Origin: Flavobacterium sp. HTF
Lineage (GTDB): Bacteria > Bacteroidota > Bacteroidia > Flavobacteriales > Flavobacteriaceae
NCBI RefSeq assembly: GCF_003105115.1
Contig: NZ_QETH01000014.1
Span: 22,060-86,059 of the forward strand
Direction of reading: 5' to 3'
DNA: 64,000 nucleotides
A program made the position numbers and the translations under genes. Position 1 is the first letter of the stretch, and every line of letters begins with the position of its first letter. This document shows positions 48,881 through 56,440 of the stretch, one piece after another. The notes under the pieces were generated by a model, which worked only from the letters and a program-made list of their open reading frames with translations, searched no databases and was not told where the DNA came from.

Positions 48881-50554
48881 CTACTCTTTCTTCAATTCTG
48901 CTAAACGAGATTCCATTACATCTTTGTTCAATTTTACCTTTACCATTCCTGTTGGATGAAATCTTCTCTTCAAATCGATTGCATTATACATTATGGTGTA
49001 AACATCATTCCCTTCCGGGATTAAACATAAAGGCGTTCTCATAATATCCCACCATTTATTGACTTTGGTTTCGATTGGTAAATAATGCGCTTCTCCCCAA
49101 TTAACCCCATCTGCCGATAATGAATACGCAATCATGTTGGGTAAATGATGTCCCCAGCCGTCCGGGCCTCCGTCGAAAATTGCGATGTACAAACCGTTTG
49201 GAAGCTGGCTCACAATTGGATTTTCAACAAACTGCGGATGCATTGTCTTAACGGGTTCCAGACCTTTGTTCATTCTTAACCATGGCCCCTCTAAACTTTT
49301 GGATTCGGCTAAAGCCACAAACCAGCCTTTTCCTGATTTTTTTGGATAGTCTGCCCAGGAACTAAACGGATACGCACCACTATAAAATCCGAACCATTTG
49401 TCGCCAACCTGGTAAGGAAAAAACGAGGCAACGCCCTGACGCCCTTCCCAGGGCTGAGAATCTAATCCCGGTTCCATAATAATGCCCATATCTTTATAGG
49501 GTCCGCCAATTCCGTCGATTCCTTCAACAGTCGATTCGCATCTCCAGATTCTTCCGAAAGAATGATTTGGTTCTATTTCTTTACTAACGGTGTAAGCCAA
49601 ATAATAGCCGTACCATTTGTTTGCCTTTTCGTTAAAAACCGGCATATACGACCAAATTGCGGCACGGCGATCATTCATTGGGTTATCATCTTCAGTTAAA
49701 GCATATGTTCCGCTTGCCTGATAGATTGTTGATTCTCTTTTCCAATGGATTGCATCTTTACTCGTCCAATGTCCTATTTTGGTTTTTACACGATCGTAAT
49801 AATAATCAACGCCTTTTTCTCCGGCTCTTTCTGTTGGAAACATATGGTAGGTATCGCCGACTTTTACAACACGTCCACCTTCAAAACCTCCCTGAATTCC
49901 ATCTGTCCCCGACATTCCTTCGTCAATAACGGGTTTGTTTTCTCCGCCGATAATTTCAAAAAGTGGTTTTTCATCTGAAAATCCTTCGATAATAAAAGTG
50001 GGATTCCAAAGTTTACCGTCTGGCATTTCGGCATTCCGAAAACCTAAATTTTGATTTTTTTTTATTACTCCTAAAATGGCGAATGACCGATTTACTGGAT
50101 TGATGGTGTACGTTCCTATGGGATAAGAAACAGCATACACATTTACAGGAGATAAACCTGTTACTGTTAAACCATTTTGAAGCACCATTTTAACGGGATT
50201 TAATGGAGTAAATTCAGCTGTATCTATCTCCTCGAAAACACCAATTAAAACCTCAACTGGTTCCTTGAATTTTAATTGCAATGGAGAATTTGTTCCGTTT
50301 TTATATTGATTTAAAGGAAGTTCAATGCCTTTCAAACCTTGTAATTCTGTTGCTAAACGAACGATGTTATGTTTACTGCCCGAAAAAACGTGTGCGTATT
50401 GTGTTGTTTTGAATGTTTTGTAATTTGATTTTACAATTTCAAATGATGCTGGTTTCCATGCAACGTTTTGTCCTGTGGCTTGGATGCAGAAAGTTAACAG
50501 CATTAGGAAAGCAGTTTTTAATTTGAAGTTGTATTTTTTATTTTTTGCAAGCAT
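48881..50554 (-). CDS. Unassigned two-domain protein with C-terminal five-bladed propeller
   Basis: Secreted 557-residue protein; signal peptide to about residue 29 (IQATGQ). The N-terminal about 170 residues are beta-rich (WKPASFEIVKSNYKTFKTTQ, LKFKEPVEVLIGVFEE) without a motif that I recognise. Residues about 215-545 look like a five-bladed propeller of the GH43/GH32 superfamily, with repeated strand-turn units: GGFEGGRVVKVGDTYHMFPT, KIGHWTSKDAIHWKRES, IWSYMPVFNEKANKWYGYYL, GVASFFPYQVGDKWFGFYSG, NPIVSQLPNGLYIAIFDG. Glu223 in GGFEGGRV and Asp299 in MNDRRAAIWS are the kind of acidic residues used by this fold. No family name can be given with confidence. It is likely a glycosidase of this pathway, given its context and secretion. 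Confidence 0.65.
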   Translation of the reverse strand: MLAKNKKYNFKLKTAFLMLLTFCIQATGQNVAWKPASFEIVKSNYKTFKTTQYAHVFSGSKHNIVRLATELQGLKGIELPLNQYKNGTNSPLQLKFKEPVEVLIGVFEEIDTAEFTPLNPVKMVLQNGLTVTGLSPVNVYAVSYPIGTYTINPVNRSFAILGVIKKNQNLGFRNAEMPDGKLWNPTFIIEGFSDEKPLFEIIGGENKPVIDEGMSGTDGIQGGFEGGRVVKVGDTYHMFPTERAGEKGVDYYYDRVKTKIGHWTSKDAIHWKRESTIYQASGTYALTEDDNPMNDRRAAIWSYMPVFNEKANKWYGYYLAYTVSKEIEPNHSFGRIWRCESTVEGIDGIGGPYKDMGIIMEPGLDSQPWEGRQGVASFFPYQVGDKWFGFYSGAYPFSSWADYPKKSGKGWFVALAESKSLEGPWLRMNKGLEPVKTMHPQFVENPIVSQLPNGLYIAIFDGGPDGWGHHLPNMIAYSLSADGVNWGEAHYLPIETKVNKWWDIMRTPLCLIPEGNDVYTIMYNAIDLKRRFHPTGMVKVKLNKDVMESRLAELKKE

Positions 50555-50690
50555 TTTTTTTACTTTTTTGAGGCTTTTATTCTTTTAATGCATTTTCCCA
50601 ATCTTTGTGGTTACGCGTGTGATTCTTCCTTCGTCAGAATGACAAACAGCGCGTTTAAGAACTCATCACTAGTTACTAGTTACTAATTAC

Positions 50691-52877
50691 TCACAAAGCC
50701 TTATAACTCACTTTATACTCCACATTCGGTTTTACAACCAATTGATATTTATTTTTTGATAATTCCGTTATCGTCCCGGAATTTGTTTTTGGTTTGCTCA
50801 CACTTTCAAAAACCAATTTTCCTTCACCTTCGCCTGCTTTTACTTTGATTTCTTTGGTACTGCAATACACGGTAACTTCTCCGTTTGGTGTTGGCACTTT
50901 TCCTTCTATCCATTTTAAACCTCCAAGATTTGGTTTAATTTCGTATTCTGAATAACCCGGAGCGGTTGGTTTTACACCTAAATAATATTTCCCTAATAAA
51001 TAAATCGGACTGGCACCCCAGGCATGGCAAAGACTTTTCCCGTAAGGACGGCCATACATTGCTAAATGCTCTGTTCCTTTTTTGTTCGGATTGTATTCTT
51101 CCCAGAAAGAGGTTGCGCCCTCATTCAGCATTCCGCCCCAATAATCTTTCATTTCTTTTAAAACGTAATCCTGTTCACCCATTGCACACAACGCTTCCAA
51201 CTCGTAAAAACGCATGTAGGGTGTTGTGATTTGAAGAACATCTTTATTCAGCAACACTTTATTTTTTACACTTTGTTTTTGTTCCTCATTAAAATAATTG
51301 AAAAATATACCGAACATATTGGCGTATCTGGTCACAATATTTTGCATTTTACCGTCAATACGCTGGTGCTTCATCACGTTTTCTTTTTTGTCCCAAAAGA
51401 CATCGAATAATTTTGCTTTTAAATCAGCCGCTAATTTTTGATACTGTTTTTGGTCTTCACTTTTACCTGCAATTTCAGCACTAACGGCCATGGCTTCTAA
51501 ACTTCTTGCCAAAAGCATTTGCTCAAAACTTACTTCTCCCGTTTTTGGCAATCCATCTGCCCAGTCAATAAAAACCCAATCGCCTTCTAATGGCTCCAGG
51601 AATCCGTTTTTGTTTCTTCTTTCTAAACAGAAATCCATCAATGATTTCATTCTTGGATAAAAAGTTTTAATGAATTTCGTATCGCCCGTGTGCAAATAGT
51701 AATCGTAAACACCCACAAACCAATAAAGCGAATAATCCATTATGATATTGACATGAGCCGTTACAGGATCTTTTCCGCGAAGGGCTAACAGCGTTCGTTC
51801 TACAGAAGCCGAATCAAAGAATAAATAATAATTCATTAAATAACTTTGATAAGCGTCGCCGGACCAAACCCAACGGTCACGTTTAATTCCGTCTATAAAA
51901 AATTCGCGGGACGTTAAGTGCATCGTGTAAGCCGAGACATCCCAAATTTTATTCAATTGTTCATCCGAAGATTTGAATGCACCACGATAGTCTAATGGCA
52001 AATATTCATAAAGCATCGAAATCGAATCGTATTTTACTCCTGCATCTGCTTGCACTTGAACATAACGGAATGCTTTCGAGCCGTCATGCGTGTAGGTTTC
52101 AGGCTGTTTTCCATCAAAAGATAAATGATCTAAGGTTTCGCATTTGGCAGAATCCAATGCTTCTTCACGAGATTCACCATAATAAAGTGCTACTTTACCT
52201 TTTCCTTTTAAACCATGAATTTTAATATAACCAAAAGTTTCTTTTCCAAAATCTACTAATTCGCCAGCGCCTGTTTTTTCTGTCTTTTTTGCACTTAAAG
52301 GTTTGGTTGTGAGTTTAAATCCGGAAGGTTTATTTTCTGGCGAATTAAAATTCCAGGAACCAACAGGCACCCATGGTGTACCGGATTGTTGTGCTTTTCC
52401 GGTTTCGTCAATCCAAAGTTTATCTTCATTGGTCACTTTCCAGGAGGCATCAGATTTAACATATTTGCCATCAATGTAAATAGCTGGCAATACTTCCTGA
52501 TTATACACTTTAAAGGAAATTTTATGTTTTCCGGCAGGGATTTTTATTGATTTTGGCTGTCCATAAATCTGGACACCATCTAAAAGTAATTGAAAAGGTC
52601 CTTCGGAGTAGATTTTTACCTCATCTGGTTCCGGAATATCTACTTCTGTTTGAAAAGTGACCAGGGCATAAGGACTGTAATATTGCCAAAGAGGTGGAAA
52701 TACTGCTTCGCGCTCTGTACGTCTTACCTGCATTTTGTTGCTTAACCAAACTTCGAAATCACCCGGATACCAAATCCACGTTGCTTCTTTTGATTTTTCC
52801 TGCGCCGATACTAAAGAACAGGAAAAAAGAGCAACAAAAAGAAGTAAAATCTTAAAAATGGAAAATCGGCTTTGCAT
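50691..52877 (-). CDS. GH78-type alpha-L-rhamnosidase, short form
   Basis: Secreted 728-residue GH78-type enzyme, the first gene of its transcription unit; signal peptide ends LVSAQ. It lacks the long N-terminal Ig and rhamnosidase N domains of the other two GH78 proteins. It has one beta-sandwich (QLLLDGVQIYGQPKSIKIPA) and a concanavalin-like segment (GELVDFGKETFGYIKIHGLK) before the (alpha/alpha)6 barrel. The catalytic-acid region is FFIDGIKRDRWVWSGDAYQS, a distinct form where KRDRWVW replaces REKLGW; it resembles that of RG-II-active relatives. The barrel also has SFWEEYNP and HAWGASPIYLLGKYYLG near its end. The unusual motif suggests a substrate specialised within the side chain. Confidence 0.88.
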   Translation of the reverse strand: MQSRFSIFKILLLFVALFSCSLVSAQEKSKEATWIWYPGDFEVWLSNKMQVRRTEREAVFPPLWQYYSPYALVTFQTEVDIPEPDEVKIYSEGPFQLLLDGVQIYGQPKSIKIPAGKHKISFKVYNQEVLPAIYIDGKYVKSDASWKVTNEDKLWIDETGKAQQSGTPWVPVGSWNFNSPENKPSGFKLTTKPLSAKKTEKTGAGELVDFGKETFGYIKIHGLKGKGKVALYYGESREEALDSAKCETLDHLSFDGKQPETYTHDGSKAFRYVQVQADAGVKYDSISMLYEYLPLDYRGAFKSSDEQLNKIWDVSAYTMHLTSREFFIDGIKRDRWVWSGDAYQSYLMNYYLFFDSASVERTLLALRGKDPVTAHVNIIMDYSLYWFVGVYDYYLHTGDTKFIKTFYPRMKSLMDFCLERRNKNGFLEPLEGDWVFIDWADGLPKTGEVSFEQMLLARSLEAMAVSAEIAGKSEDQKQYQKLAADLKAKLFDVFWDKKENVMKHQRIDGKMQNIVTRYANMFGIFFNYFNEEQKQSVKNKVLLNKDVLQITTPYMRFYELEALCAMGEQDYVLKEMKDYWGGMLNEGATSFWEEYNPNKKGTEHLAMYGRPYGKSLCHAWGASPIYLLGKYYLGVKPTAPGYSEYEIKPNLGGLKWIEGKVPTPNGEVTVYCSTKEIKVKAGEGEGKLVFESVSKPKTNSGTITELSKNKYQLVVKPNVEYKVSYKAL

Positions 52878-52894
52878 ATATCTTTTTTTGGGAC

Positions 52895-52940
52895 TAAAGA
52901 TAAGTGTTATTTTTACATTTCACAACCTGTTCTATCCTGT
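52895..52940 (-). promoter_or_regulatory. GH78 (unit 1) promoter with tandem ACAGG operator
   Basis: Minus strand: ACAGGATAGAACAGG (half-sites CCTGT on plus at 52936-52940 and 52926-52930), then TTG (52923-52925), a 20-nt spacer and the -7 box TATCTTTA (52895-52902; 7 of 8 to TAnnTTTG). The near half-site is 23 nt from the -7 box, as at susC and the third unit. The predicted start of transcription is about 12 nt before the ATG, so the leader is very short. Confidence 0.82.
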
Positions 52941-53039
52941 TATTTCGTAAAAAATAATGGTTTTTGATATTTTTAAGGGAAAAATTATGGTTTATCACTT
53001 TTTTAGTACTAAATAAAATGATGTTTGAATTTTTGACGG

Positions 53040-53285
53040 AACGCTGATGAAACGGATTTACTTCGTAAAGACGCGGATAAAAACAGATTTTAATTATTGT
53101 GCATTGTTGTCATTTCGACGAAGTAGAAATCACACGCGGGATTCGACAAAGATTGAAGACATACCTTATGGAGCTTCTAATGTGATTTCTCCTTCGTCGA
53201 AATGACAATGATTATGGTTATTTTGAATAAAACTAAAGAAAAAAATCTGCGTCTTCGCGATAGCGAATCCGTTTTTATCAGCGTT
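53040..53285. repeat. Nested repeat: GCTGAT outer arms with TTGTCATTTCGACG inner arms
   Basis: The outer, imperfect arms begin AACGCTGATGAAACGGATTT at 53040 and end GAATCCGTTTTTATCAGCGT at about 53284; they belong with 8805-8940 and 11743-11830. Inside lies a second inverted repeat: TTGTCATTTCGACGAAG from 53107 and CTTCGTCGAAATGACAA ending at 53208, around CGACAAAGATTG. It looks as if one repeat family was inserted into another. Confidence 0.8.
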
Positions 53286-53303
53286 CTGATTTATGTTTAT
53301 GAC

Positions 53304-54122
53304 CTAAGCAGTCATTTTTTGAGAATCATTTTGATCTTCTAAAATATAGTTTGAAGGTGTTTTGCCTAAATGTTTTTTAAACATAAAAATAAAGGCACTT
53401 GCTGTTTCATAACCTAAATCTAAGGCAATTTCCTTGATGGATTGTTTTTCGCCTAAACGTTTTATGGCTTCTAGTAATTTTAAACGTGTACGCCAGTCAC
53501 TGAAATTCATTCCCAATTCTTTGATAAATAATCGGGACAAAGTTCTGGTACTCATAAAAGAAAGTTCTGCGTAATATTCTATTGTATTTTTGCTTGAAAC
53601 ATCATTCATTAAAAGTTCGACAACTTTTTGAAGTCTTTCGTGATTAGTTGTTGGGAGAAAAGTTGCGCTTGGCTCAATTAGAGCTAATTCATCTAAGAAA
53701 ACAGAAATGATTCTTTTTTGTGGCGGAGTGAGATTTCCCTCTGTTCCAAAAGAAATTATTTTAAAAACCAGTTGTTTTAAAAACATCGGAATATCAAAAG
53801 AAAAACTGTTCGTTGGCAATCCTTCCATTGCAGACGGATCGATGAAAACGCTGTAATAATTAACGTCTTTCTGAAAAGTAACCTGATGTTCTACGCCGCC
53901 CGGAAGCCACAAGCCCTGCAACGGATTTACAACCCAAATATGATTTCCGACTACTACATTCATCACCCCTCTTGTAGCATAGATAAGCTGCCCTCGGGGA
54001 TGGGAGTGCGAGATACACATTTCGTTGTTTACCATTTCGGTATACCCAATAACAGGTATAGATGGATTCAGTTGGTATCCATAATCCTGAGCCAGCCGAT
54101 ATGTCCGAATTTGATTATTCAT
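53304..54122 (-). CDS. AraC-family transcriptional regulator with cupin sensor
   Basis: 272-residue cytoplasmic regulator. Residues about 30-95 are an AraC-type cupin (CISHSHPRGQLIYATRG, NPLQGLWLPGGVEHQV). Residues about 160-262 form the two helix-turn-helix motifs: one around LSFMSTRTLSRLFIKELGMN, the other SIKEIALDLGYETASAFIFM with the closing KKHLGKTPSNYI. It is divergent from an MFS exporter 100 bp away, a common pairing where the AraC protein controls the transporter. It also borders the PUL, and AraC proteins bind 10-bp-spaced direct repeats such as those at the three PUL promoters, so control of the PUL cannot be excluded. Its own upstream region has no ACAGG repeat. Confidence 0.93.
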   Translation of the reverse strand: MNNQIRTYRLAQDYGYQLNPSIPVIGYTEMVNNEMCISHSHPRGQLIYATRGVMNVVVGNHIWVVNPLQGLWLPGGVEHQVTFQKDVNYYSVFIDPSAMEGLPTNSFSFDIPMFLKQLVFKIISFGTEGNLTPPQKRIISVFLDELALIEPSATFLPTTNHERLQKVVELLMNDVSSKNTIEYYAELSFMSTRTLSRLFIKELGMNFSDWRTRLKLLEAIKRLGEKQSIKEIALDLGYETASAFIFMFKKHLGKTPSNYILEDQNDSQKMTA

Positions 54123-54222
54123 TGTCCAAATATAGTAATTTTGACATTTTAATTTATTTCAATTTTGTAAAAAATAATAGCAACTGTTATTTTTAAAATT
54201 AAGATTAACTTAAAAACAACTC

Positions 54223-55434
54223 ATGGAAACCGTTAAAGTACAACCAGAAGTAATTAAAAAAACCACGTATTCTATACTTTTTATCATCAGCTTTTCGCAT
54301 TTAATAAATGATCTTTTGCAGGCTGTTGTTCCTTCGATATATCCATTAATCAAAGAGAATTTTGGACTGAGTTTTTCTCAAATCGGAATCATCACTTTTA
54401 CTTATCAGATCGTCGCTTCAATCTTACAGCCTTTTGTGGGAATGTACACGGATAAAAAATCAAAACCCTATTCTTTAATAATTGGAATGTGTTTTACAAT
54501 GGTGGGGCTTTTTCTGGTTTCCATCGCTTCCAGTTTTATTTATCTGTTATTATCAGTAAGTTTAATCGGAATCGGATCTTCGATTTTTCATCCTGAATCT
54601 TCAAGAGTAGCGCATTTGGCTTCTGGCGGAAAAAAAGGACTGGCTCAGTCTATTTTTCAATTGGGAGGAAATGCCGGAAGTGCGATTGGGCCATTATTGG
54701 CTGCGTTTATCATTATTCCGCATGGACAAAGTTATGTAGCCTGGTTTTGTATTATTGCTTTAATTGGAATTTTTGCTTTGTATAAAATTGCAATTTGGTA
54801 TACGGAACATTTATCTGAAAGAAATGCTAATAAAGCCGCTCTTAAAATTGAAACGCATCATTTATCTAAAAACCGTGTGATTGGTTCATTGGTTATTTTA
54901 TTGATTCTGATTTTCTCTAAATACTTTTACATGAGTAGTATTACAAGTTATTATACTTTCTTTTTGATTGATAAATTCCATATTTCGATTCAGCAATCAC
55001 AAATCTATTTATTTTTATTTTCGGGTGCAGTGGCTGCCGGAACTTTAATTGGTGGACCAATTGGAGATAGATATGGTAGAAAATATGTAATCTGGGTTTC
55101 TATTTTGGGAGTTGCTCCGTTTACCCTGATGTTGCCTTATGTTTCTTTATTCTGGGTAGGGACTTTATCTGTAGTAATCGGATTGATTCTGTCTTCTGCT
55201 TTCTCTGCAATTTTGGTTTACGCAACAGAATTAATGCCCGGAAAAGTTGGTTTAGTGGCCGGTCTTTTCTTCGGATTTGCTTTTGGAATGGGCGGATTAG
55301 GTTCTGCTGTTTTAGGAAAAATCGCCGATGCTACGAGTATCGAATATGTATTTAAGATTTGTGCATTTCTGCCTTTGATTGGGGTTATTACTGGGTTCTT
55401 GCCTAATTTGGAGAAGAAAAAGAAGATTGAGTAA
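54223..55434 (+). CDS. MFS transporter, fosmidomycin-resistance (Fsr) type
   Basis: 403-residue inner-membrane transporter with about 12 membrane segments. The opening (FSHLINDLLQAVVPSIYPLI) and the loop GGNAGSAIGPLLAAF are typical of the Fsr-like MFS exporters. GPIGDRYGRKYVIWVSILG is the central MFS loop motif and GKVGLVAGLFFGFAFGMGG a later family segment. Drug or toxic-compound efflux is the usual annotation; the natural substrate is unknown. It is divergent from the AraC gene. A -7 box TAATTTTG at 54136-54143 with TTG at 54111-54113 is one possible promoter. The hairpin at 55532-55573 is a likely terminator. Confidence 0.9.
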   Translation: METVKVQPEVIKKTTYSILFIISFSHLINDLLQAVVPSIYPLIKENFGLSFSQIGIITFTYQIVASILQPFVGMYTDKKSKPYSLIIGMCFTMVGLFLVSIASSFIYLLLSVSLIGIGSSIFHPESSRVAHLASGGKKGLAQSIFQLGGNAGSAIGPLLAAFIIIPHGQSYVAWFCIIALIGIFALYKIAIWYTEHLSERNANKAALKIETHHLSKNRVIGSLVILLILIFSKYFYMSSITSYYTFFLIDKFHISIQQSQIYLFLFSGAVAAGTLIGGPIGDRYGRKYVIWVSILGVAPFTLMLPYVSLFWVGTLSVVIGLILSSAFSAILVYATELMPGKVGLVAGLFFGFAFGMGGLGSAVLGKIADATSIEYVFKICAFLPLIGVITGFLPNLEKKKKIE

Positions 55435-55531
55435 TTTTTTAATCTCGCAAAGTCGCTAAGGCGCAAAGTTTTTTTAAAAAAAAGTTTTAATTGCGTCCCG
55501 ATAAATCGGGATGAAAATAATACAAAGCTCA

Positions 55532-55573
55532 AAAGGCTTTAGCCAAATTATCTACAATTTGGCTAAAGCCTTT
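55532..55573 (+). terminator. GGCTTTAGCC hairpin after the MFS gene
   Basis: Perfect 18-bp arms AAAGGCTTTAGCCAAATT (55532-55549) and AATTTGGCTAAAGCCTTT (55556-55573), followed by TTTTTC on the plus strand. This suits a factor-independent terminator about 100 nt after the MFS stop. The same stem core is the inner module of the nested element at 40369-40600. Confidence 0.65.
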
Positions 55574-55700
55574 TTCTATTCTTGTTACATATACCTCCAG
55601 TTAAAACTGGAGGCAATTCATAAAAAAACTTTGCGTCTTAGCTCCCGATAGCTCGGGATTGCGAGCAAAATTTTCTCTGTGTATTTACAATCTTTTTCAA

Positions 55701-55792
55701 AACATAGCCCGTGGTTTCAACCACGGGAAACGTATTTTGGTAAACGTAATGTTATATATTGTGTCCCCGTGGTTGAAACCACGGGCTATGTT
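55701..55792. repeat. 27-bp inverted repeat of self-palindromic arms
   Basis: Arms at 55701-55727 and 55766-55792 are perfectly complementary over 27 bp. Each arm is also itself a hairpin (CCCGTGGTT...AACCACGGG), so the transcript could fold as two small hairpins or one long one. Confidence 0.82.
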
Positions 55793-55807
55793 TAAATGGG
55801 GTGATTA

Positions 55808-56011
55808 TTATTTTGTGTTAATTTCATTATTGGTTGTAATAATGATTTTATTTTGCTGATGTTCAATCGTTACGAAATTCCCATAATCAAAACCGATATT
55901 CTGAAGCCATTTTCCGCAAAGACGTATTTCTGGAAATATGACATAACGATTATATGATCTTGCGATATGTTTTGGCTGGATTGTTAATCGTCTTTTTGCT
56001 GATTGTTTCAT
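55808..56011 (-). CDS. SymE-like toxin family small protein
   Basis: 67-residue basic protein. Residues about 25-60 (FPEIRLCGKWLQNIGFDYGN followed by FVTIEHQQNKIIIT) fit the SymE pattern of P.I.L.GKWL...GF..G..V.......I.IT, an AbrB-like swapped-hairpin fold. In E. coli SymE is an SOS-induced toxin controlled by an antisense RNA; many SymE-like genes elsewhere are uncharacterised, so toxicity here is only inferred. It is divergent from an XRE regulator 163 bp away. A possible -7 box on its strand is TATTTTTG (56033-56040). I see no certain antisense RNA. Confidence 0.78.
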   Translation of the reverse strand: MKQSAKRRLTIQPKHIARSYNRYVIFPEIRLCGKWLQNIGFDYGNFVTIEHQQNKIIITTNNEINTK

Positions 56012-56174
56012 CTCATTATTTTTTCACTGAAACAAAAATAGTAATAATTTTATTACAAATAATAATTAAACAAAACTTAATTGTAATTTTATAGCACTTT
56101 TGAATAACATTATTATACTTTTTATTATATTTAAAATACATCATATTTGCATAAAAAAGCAATAAATCAACATT

Positions 56175-56390
56175 ATGTCGCAATTAAATTTAAATAGAAT
56201 AAAGGTTGTTTTAGTTGAAAATAATAGAAGCAATAAGGAATTAGCCAAACATTTAGGTAAAACAGTATCGACTGTTTCGCGTTGGTGTACGAATGATTAT
56301 CAACCTTCTATTGAAACACTTTATGAGATTTCTAAGTTTTTGAAAGTTGATATTCGTGAGTTGTTGGTTTCGACTGCTACTAAATCATAA
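56175..56390 (+). CDS. XRE-family helix-turn-helix regulator
   Basis: 71-residue DNA-binding protein that is almost only the Cro/CI-type helix-turn-helix: LNRIKVVLVENNRSNKELAK, then HLGKTVSTVSRWCTNDYQPS, and IETLYEISKFLKVDIRELLV. It most likely binds DNA as a dimer and may control itself and the divergent SymE-like gene. It is followed directly by a strong bidirectional hairpin. Such small XRE proteins are also antitoxins, but that is inference. Confidence 0.88.
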   Translation: MSQLNLNRIKVVLVENNRSNKELAKHLGKTVSTVSRWCTNDYQPSIETLYEISKFLKVDIRELLVSTATKS

Positions 56391-56394
56391 AAAA

Positions 56395-56418
56395 AACGCT
56401 TTCTTATAGGAAAGCGTT
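56395..56418. terminator. Bidirectional terminator AACGCTTTC / GAAAGCGTT
   Basis: Perfect 9-bp stem at 56395-56403 and 56410-56418 with a 6-nt loop, A-rich on one side and T-rich on the other. It can end the XRE gene (plus) and the ATPase gene (minus, stop at 56441). The same 9-bp stem occurs at 58264-58287. Confidence 0.85.
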
Positions 56419-56440
56419 TTTCATTATTTTTTATCATCTA

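Larger units (their letters stand above)
52878..53303. other. 426-bp gap between AraC and GH78 genes
   Basis: It contains the unit 1 promoter (52895-52940), about 90 bp of AT-rich sequence without a recognised feature, and the nested repeat element at 53040-53285. No gene was found. Confidence 0.7.
55435..55807. other. 373-bp gap packed with palindromic elements
   Basis: No gene. It holds four repeat units: a CGCAAAG / CTTTGCG outer pair (around 55445-55475 and 55625-55640), a TCCCGAT...ATCGGGA hairpin (55496-55511), the GGCTTTAGCC hairpin (55532-55573) with a CTCCAG...CTGGAGG module (55593-55613), and the double palindrome at 55701-55792. Confidence 0.75.

Noticed and set aside
53304..54122. 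Naming the AraC protein as the regulator of the PUL
   Set aside because: It is adjacent and of a suitable family, but it is divergent from an MFS exporter, a common self-contained pair, and its own promoter lacks the ACAGG repeats. It is left as a possibility only.
55435..55807. Insertion sequence remnant
   Set aside because: Several palindromes but no transposase fragment or long terminal repeats could be recognised.
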